This document shows, piece after piece, positions 59,900-64,000 of a stretch of 64,000 nt of DNA. The first letter of the stretch is position 1. Each line of letters opens with the position of its first letter. This DNA is from Magnetospirillum sp. 64-120 (GTDB lineage Bacteria; Pseudomonadota; Alphaproteobacteria; Rhodospirillales; Magnetospirillaceae), in NCBI GenBank assembly GCA_001898825.1, contig MKVK01000014.1:372001-436000 (forward strand), read 5' to 3'. The position numbers were made by a program, and so were the translations under genes. The notes beneath the pieces were generated by a model. That model made no database searches. It was given only the letters and a program-made list of their open reading frames with translations, and was not told the DNA's origin.

Positions 59900-60358
59900 A
59901 TGAAGACCTTGAACGTCAAACCGTCCGAAGTGCAGAAGAAGTGGGTCTTGATCGACGCGGACGGCGTCGTCTTGGGCCGTCTCGCCAGCATCATCTCGAT
60001 GCGCCTGCGGGGCAAGCACCTCCCCACCTTCACCCCCCATGTCGACATGGGCGACAACGTGATCGTGATCAACGCCGAAAAGGTCAAGCTGACCGGCAAC
60101 AAGCTGGCCGACAAGACCTTCTATTGGCACACCGGCCATCCGGGCGGCATCAAGGGCCGTACCATGGGTCAGCTGCTGTCCGGCCGCTTCCCGAACCGGG
60201 TCATCGAAAAGGCCGTGGAACGCATGATCACCCGTGGTCCGCTGGGGCGCGCTCAGATGAAGAATCTGCGCGTTTATGCCGGCGCCAACCATCCCCATGA
60301 AGCGCAGCAGCCGGAAGTGCTGGACGTGGCTTCGATGAACCCGAAGAACAAGAGGTAA
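59900..60358 (+). CDS. rplM: 50S ribosomal protein L13 (uL13)
   Basis: This 152-residue protein is large-subunit protein uL13. Family segments are [57 protein letters not shown], and [37 protein letters not shown] (the end is quoted in part in the protein). I chose the ATG at 59900 ([12 protein letters not shown]) because it matches the usual length; a longer frame runs through the promoter. It is cotranscribed with rpsI, as in nearly all bacteria. Confidence 0.96.
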   Translation: MKTLNVKPSEVQKKWVLIDADGVVLGRLASIISMRLRGKHLPTFTPHVDMGDNVIVINAEKVKLTGNKLADKTFYWHTGHPGGIKGRTMGQLLSGRFPNRVIEKAVERMITRGPLGRAQMKNLRVYAGANHPHEAQQPEVLDVASMNPKNKR

Positions 60359-60366
60359 CAGCCATC

Positions 60367-60834
60367 ATGGCCGATCTCTCCAGCCTGGCCGATCTCAAGG
60401 CCGCCGCGCCGCAGGTTCAGCCCGTCCACGAGCGCAAGGTTGACGCTCAGGGCCGTGCCTACGCCACCGGCAAGCGCAAGAACGCCATCGCTCGTGTCTG
60501 GGTCAAGCCCGGCACCGGCAAGATCGTGGTCAACGGCCGCGACGTCACCAACTACTTCGCCCGCCCGGTGCTGCGCATGCTGATCAATCAGCCGTTCCAG
60601 ACCGCCCGTTGCGAAGGTCAGTTCGACGTCGTGTGCACCGTCAACGGCGGTGGCCTGTCCGGTCAAGCCGGCGCCCTGCGTCACGGCATCAGCCGCGCTT
60701 TGACCTTCTTCGACCCGGCCATGCGCCCGTCGCTGAAGGCCGGCGGCTTCCTGACCCGCGACCCGCGCGTCGTCGAGCGTAAGAAGTACGGCAAGCACAA
60801 GGCTCGTCGTTCCACCCAGTTCTCGAAGCGCTAA
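60367..60834 (+). CDS. rpsI: 30S ribosomal protein S9 (uS9)
   Basis: This 155-residue protein is small-subunit protein uS9. An N-terminal extension of ~30 residues ([16 protein letters not shown]) is typical of alphaproteobacteria. The core has [41 protein letters not shown] and the C-terminal [21 protein letters not shown] (last 20 or so residues), whose final KR contacts tRNA in the P site. It follows rplM by eight bases and ends at a terminator. Confidence 0.97.
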   Translation: MADLSSLADLKAAAPQVQPVHERKVDAQGRAYATGKRKNAIARVWVKPGTGKIVVNGRDVTNYFARPVLRMLINQPFQTARCEGQFDVVCTVNGGGLSGQAGALRHGISRALTFFDPAMRPSLKAGGFLTRDPRVVERKKYGKHKARRSTQFSKR

Positions 60835-60861
60835 TCCGCTTTCGACTTGGGTTTGTGGAGA

Positions 60862-60883
60862 GGGTCGCTTCGGCGGCCCTTTT
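60862..60883 (+). terminator. Intrinsic terminator of rplM-rpsI
   Basis: GGGTCGC, a TTCG tetraloop, GCGGCCC (one mismatch), then TTTT. Confidence 0.75.
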
Positions 60884-60910
60884 CCATTTCCGTCGTATCA
60901 GGGGTAGATC

Positions 60911-61306
60911 ATGGCGATCATCTATGTGGCGACCAGCAAGGCCAACCAGGAATGGGGCGCCGACGTGGGCTTGGGCAAGAACCTGTTCAAGGTGGGGGTT
61001 GCCGACGACCCCGAAACCGCCTTGGCCGGTTTCGCCGGACAAGGCGACTGGAAAGTCCTGAAGACGGAAGACACCGAGCTTTCCGAGGAAGACGCCCTGG
61101 CCCGCCTGGGCCGCAAGGAAAAAGCCGTCGATCCCAATTACTACCCAAAGCTGCGCGGCGCCCAGGGCTTGTTCAAGGTCACCATCGCCAACGTGGAAAA
61201 CTCCATGCTGGTGGCCCTGGCGCTGGATGGCAAGGAACCGCCCAAGGGCTTCAAGGTCAAGCCCGCCGACATCGCCAAATATCTGATCAGCAACGCGCTT
61301 CGCTGA
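60911..61306 (+). CDS. Small protein of unknown function
   Basis: I do not recognise this 131-residue protein. It is soluble and begins with a strand AIIYVATSKANQEWG, followed by LGKNLFKVGVADDPETALAGFAG. This opening has a faint resemblance to GIY-YIG-type folds (YV...KVGVA), but no catalytic pattern is complete, so I give no function. The C-terminal half has GLFKVTIANVENSMLVALAL. It lies after the rpsI terminator. The ATG has only a weak GGGG-type site (GGGGTAGATC) upstream. Confidence 0.6.
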   Translation: MAIIYVATSKANQEWGADVGLGKNLFKVGVADDPETALAGFAGQGDWKVLKTEDTELSEEDALARLGRKEKAVDPNYYPKLRGAQGLFKVTIANVENSMLVALALDGKEPPKGFKVKPADIAKYLISNALR

Positions 61307-61405
61307 TCCCATAGGAATTGCCCACGCCCCACCCTTGGGTTTACCATCCTGGGCGGTGGGGTGCGCGACGCGCAAGTTCGTGACAGATTGGGGAGCTTGA
61401 CCCGG

Positions 61406-63037
61406 ATGTGCGCCAAAGTGGCGACCAACACGGCTGCGGTGTTCACCGAGGCCATGCGTGCCTATGAGAGCGGCAAACCCGCCGAGGCGCGGCGACTGGC
61501 GCGACGCCTGGTCGAGGCCGCCCCGCATTTCGGCGGCGCCCATTATCTGCTGGGTTTGCTTGCCCTGGACCAGAACCAGGGCAAGCGCGCCGCCGGCCAT
61601 CTGGCCACCGCCATCGCCATCACCCCGGGCCAGCCCACCTTGCACCTGGCCATGGGCCGCGCCCTGGAAATCAGCGGCGAAACGGTCGAGGCCAGCCTGC
61701 ATTTCCGCACGGTTCTGGGACTTTACCCCCATCATGCCGAAGCCCATGCCCGCCTGGCCCATCTGCTGCGCCAACAAGGCCGCGACGACGAAGCCATCAC
61801 CCATTGCCGCGAGGCAGTGAACGCCGATCCCGGCCATGCCGAGGCCTGGAATACCCTGGGGGCCTTGCTTCAGGAACAGGGCGATCCACGCGAAGCGTCG
61901 CAATGCCTGCGCCGCGCCCTGCAATTGCGTCCCGCCTGGCCGGCGGCCTTGAACAATTACGGGCTGGCGTTGAAGCAGTGCGGCAATCTGCCCGAAGCCG
62001 CCACCATCCTGGAAGGCGCGGTGGACATTCGCCCCGACCATGCCGGCAGCCGCACCAACCTGGCCTCGGTCTATCGGGCCATGGGGGAACTGGAGCACGC
62101 TCGACGCCACGCCGAAGTGGCGGTCAAGCTGGCTCGCCGCGACGCCGACGCCTGGATCGAGTTGGGTCTGGTACGCCAAGCCCAAGGGCATGACGAGGGA
62201 GCGGCGGCAGCGTTCGAGCACGCCACCGCCGTCGCCCCCGACCAGATCAAGCCGTGGTTCTGTCTGGCCGAGGCCTGCCGCAGCCTGGGACAAGTGGAAC
62301 GGGCCGCCCAAGCCTATCGCCACTGCCTGACCCTGGATCCCGACGATTCGCACGGCGCCGGCCTGGGACTGGCCCTGACCGGGGTCGTCGACACGCCGCA
62401 ACGCGCCCCCGAAGCTTATGTGCGGCAATTGTTCGACGACTACGCCGACCGCTTCGATTCGTCCCTGGTCGGCGCCCTGGATTATCGCGGTCCGACGCTT
62501 TTGGCCGAAGCCCTGAACCGCACGCTTGACCGCAAGCAGGATCTGGTGGTGCTGGACGCCGGTTGCGGCACCGGCCTGGCCGCCCCGACTCTGCGCCCCT
62601 TGGCCGCCACCCTGGACGGCATGGACCTGTCCCCCGCCATGGTGGCCAAGGCACGGCAACGCCAAATCTACGACGCGCTTTATGAAGCCGAGCTGGAAAA
62701 CTATCTGAACCGTCATCCCGACCGTTACGACCTGATCGTCGCCGCCGACGTCATGGTCTATCTGGGCAGCCTTTCAGGCCCGCTGGCAGCCGCCCGCACG
62801 GCCTTGCGCGATGGCGGCACCTTGGCCTTCACCCTGGAACGCACCGAGGATTCGGAAAGCTATATGCTGGGGGCCAAGCACCGCTATGCCCACGCCCGCA
62901 ATTACGTGGTCCAGCAGGCGGAACATGCCGGCTTCGTCGTCACCTTGCTGGAAGACGCCGTCACCCGCAAGGATGGCGGCGAGGACGTGCCCGGCTTGCT
63001 GGTGGTGCTGCGCAAGCAAAGCCGAAAGAACGACTGA
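61406..63037 (+). CDS. TPR-repeat protein fused to a SAM-dependent methyltransferase
   Basis: This ~543-residue protein has about eight TPR units (residues ~10-320), for example HAEAHARLAHLLRQQGRDDEAI, AEAWNTLGALLQEQGDPREA and AWPAALNNYGLALKQCGNLPEA. A class I methyltransferase domain (~340-543) follows, with the SAM motif VVLDAGCGTGLAAPTL near 380 and LDGMDLSPAMVAKA. The linker YVRQLFDDYADRFDSSLVGAL is typical of this TPR-methyltransferase family, whose substrates are unknown. I chose the ATG at 61406, after GGGGAG; a GTG at 61361 is in frame. The TPRs probably recruit a protein substrate. Confidence 0.85.
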   Translation: MCAKVATNTAAVFTEAMRAYESGKPAEARRLARRLVEAAPHFGGAHYLLGLLALDQNQGKRAAGHLATAIAITPGQPTLHLAMGRALEISGETVEASLHFRTVLGLYPHHAEAHARLAHLLRQQGRDDEAITHCREAVNADPGHAEAWNTLGALLQEQGDPREASQCLRRALQLRPAWPAALNNYGLALKQCGNLPEAATILEGAVDIRPDHAGSRTNLASVYRAMGELEHARRHAEVAVKLARRDADAWIELGLVRQAQGHDEGAAAAFEHATAVAPDQIKPWFCLAEACRSLGQVERAAQAYRHCLTLDPDDSHGAGLGLALTGVVDTPQRAPEAYVRQLFDDYADRFDSSLVGALDYRGPTLLAEALNRTLDRKQDLVVLDAGCGTGLAAPTLRPLAATLDGMDLSPAMVAKARQRQIYDALYEAELENYLNRHPDRYDLIVAADVMVYLGSLSGPLAAARTALRDGGTLAFTLERTEDSESYMLGAKHRYAHARNYVVQQAEHAGFVVTLLEDAVTRKDGGEDVPGLLVVLRKQSRKND

Positions 63038-63100
63038 AGCAAGCCTGCCAACGGTCCATCATGTATTGCGGCCCCCGGCAGACGCTTCCCTGTGGCTGGG

Positions 63101-64000
63101 TCATGCCCCGCCCAAGCTGACCAACGATGCCGAGGCCACCCGGTCCGGCGACTTCTTCGCCGACTTCTTCAGTTCGGCGATCAATTGGCTGACATCCTCC
63201 ACACTGAACAGCGGCCGCCCGGCCGGCAGGTGGACGATGGCGGCCGACACCGTCATCAACGGGAAGCGCACGATGTTGCCGACCCGGTCCTGGCCGACGA
63301 TGTGTCCCTGGCGCCGGGTGTCGTCGTCGTAAAAGCTTTCCACGTCACGGCCGAAAGCGGCGCACAGATCGGACGCCACCCGCAGGGATTCGTCAAAGCT
63401 CATGCGCCGGAAACCGCCGAAAAAGTCGTCGCCGCCCACATGGGCGGGAAAGCTGGTGTCGCGCGGCAGTGCCTTGGCCAGCAATTCGGCGAACAGCAAG
63501 ATGGCGCGGTCGCCCAGGCGGAAGCCGTATTTGTCGTTGAACGGCTTGAAATTGTCGAAGTCGAAATAGGCCAGCACATATTCCACGTCGGTAGCGCCCA
63601 GGGCTTCCGACACATATTCGTGGATCAGGTTGTTGCCGGCCAGCTTGGTCAGCGGATTCTGGTCGCGCGCCGCCGCCAGGTTTTTTTCGTTGATGACGCG
63701 CAGCAGGGAGTGGGCCGACAGGAATCCCACATATTTCATGTCGTTGACGATGATGATGCCTTCCGACTTTTCCACCGCCGAATAGGCCTGCAGGATGTGC
63801 TCGGCCCTGGTGTTGATGTCGGCCATGGGGCAGCGGGTGACGAAATCCTTCAGCCGTCGGCCCAGGGTCTTGTTGGAAATCAACGCCTTGCCGTAAAGCG
63901 AATAGGTGTAGTCCTTCAGTTCCGTCTCGCGCACGATGCCCACCGGCTCGCCGGCGGCGTCCACCACCGGAAAGAAGGTCACCGACTTGTCGGCGCGGAA
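63101..64000 (-). CDS. CBS-pair and GGDEF protein, 5' end beyond the window
   Basis: The frame is open to the right edge, so only the C-terminal ~299 residues are seen. A CBS pair comes first (FFPVVDAAGEPVGIVRETELKDYTYS; GIIIVNDMKYVGFLSAHSLLRVI), then a GGDEF domain with NPLTKLAGNNLIHEYV, FDFDNFKPFNDKYGFRLGD and the active site VGGDDFFGGF. This order is that of EAL-CBS-GGDEF proteins, so an EAL domain probably lies beyond the edge. The GGDDF site looks competent for c-di-GMP synthesis or GTP binding. Confidence 0.85.
   Translation of the reverse strand, partial: FRADKSVTFFPVVDAAGEPVGIVRETELKDYTYSLYGKALISNKTLGRRLKDFVTRCPMADINTRAEHILQAYSAVEKSEGIIIVNDMKYVGFLSAHSLLRVINEKNLAAARDQNPLTKLAGNNLIHEYVSEALGATDVEYVLAYFDFDNFKPFNDKYGFRLGDRAILLFAELLAKALPRDTSFPAHVGGDDFFGGFRRMSFDESLRVASDLCAAFGRDVESFYDDDTRRQGHIVGQDRVGNIVRFPLMTVSAAIVHLPAGRPLFSVEDVSQLIAELKKSAKKSPDRVASASLVSLGGA

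Overview
The window is high-GC, gene-dense chromosomal DNA of a free-living alphaproteobacterium. It most likely belongs to the Rhodospirillales and looks like Magnetospirillum, a judgement from gene content and codon style only. Supporting signs are the short alphaproteobacterial HprK, FlaF, FliX and MipZ, a PHB locus with PhaR, a DksA with one zinc-site cysteine, and many c-di-GMP-type proteins. I see no insertion sequence, prophage, CRISPR array, rRNA or tRNA.

Layout: 1-4059 is a regulatory PTS operon (hprK, rapZ, EIIA-Man, HPr, EI) with no sugar permease. 4043-7668 holds two divergent K+/H+ antiporters of different families, followed by a lone receiver protein. 8326-13261 is nadA-nadC-nadB followed by a cyclic-nucleotide-binding protein, a FliL-like protein and a secreted protein. 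13314-17357 has a DgcZ-like zinc-binding diguanylate cyclase, a composite palindromic element, a Sel1-repeat protein and a 563-residue unknown. 17462-20182 has HU, thioredoxin, a candidate small RNA, a methyltransferase, and an Rrf2 regulator with a flavodoxin-like target. 20238-24581 is the PHB locus (phaB, phaA, phaC, a PhaE-like ORF, and divergent phaR).

24679-38109 carries an XRE regulator, hldE-queF-queG, a metallophosphoesterase, a tandem pair of degenerate EAL proteins, flaF, a lone rmlB-type dehydratase, and an operon of an LhgO-like oxidase, a GH114-like protein and a degenerate acyl-CoA synthetase. 38227-42188 has a molybdopterin oxidoreductase translationally coupled to mipZ, then a soluble chemoreceptor-like protein with its signalling segment at the N-terminus. 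42361-49851 is a flagellar block: dksA, fliX, then a probable sigma-54 operon flgI-flgJ(N)-flgN-flgK-flgL.

49841-56564 has a cysteine-rich unknown, a TetR regulator overlapping a three-module LplT-PlsC-Aas protein, and convergent cobK and cbiD. 56568-59899 is a less conserved island with a peptidoglycan-binding-domain protein, a membrane-anchored protein and AT-richer non-coding DNA. 59900-64000 has rplM-rpsI, a small unknown, a TPR-methyltransferase fusion and the 3' part of a CBS-GGDEF protein that runs off the right edge.

The genome is compact. Many neighbours overlap by 1-17 bp, and several convergent pairs share their stop codons or abut exactly. The items most worth following up are a candidate anti-Shine-Dalgarno small RNA (about 18353-18446), the 149-bp composite palindrome (14244-14393), the 236-bp PhaC/PhaE-like reading-frame overlap, the paired degenerate EAL proteins, a shared inserted module in FlgK and FlgL, and a promoter-terminator unit at 56703-56798.
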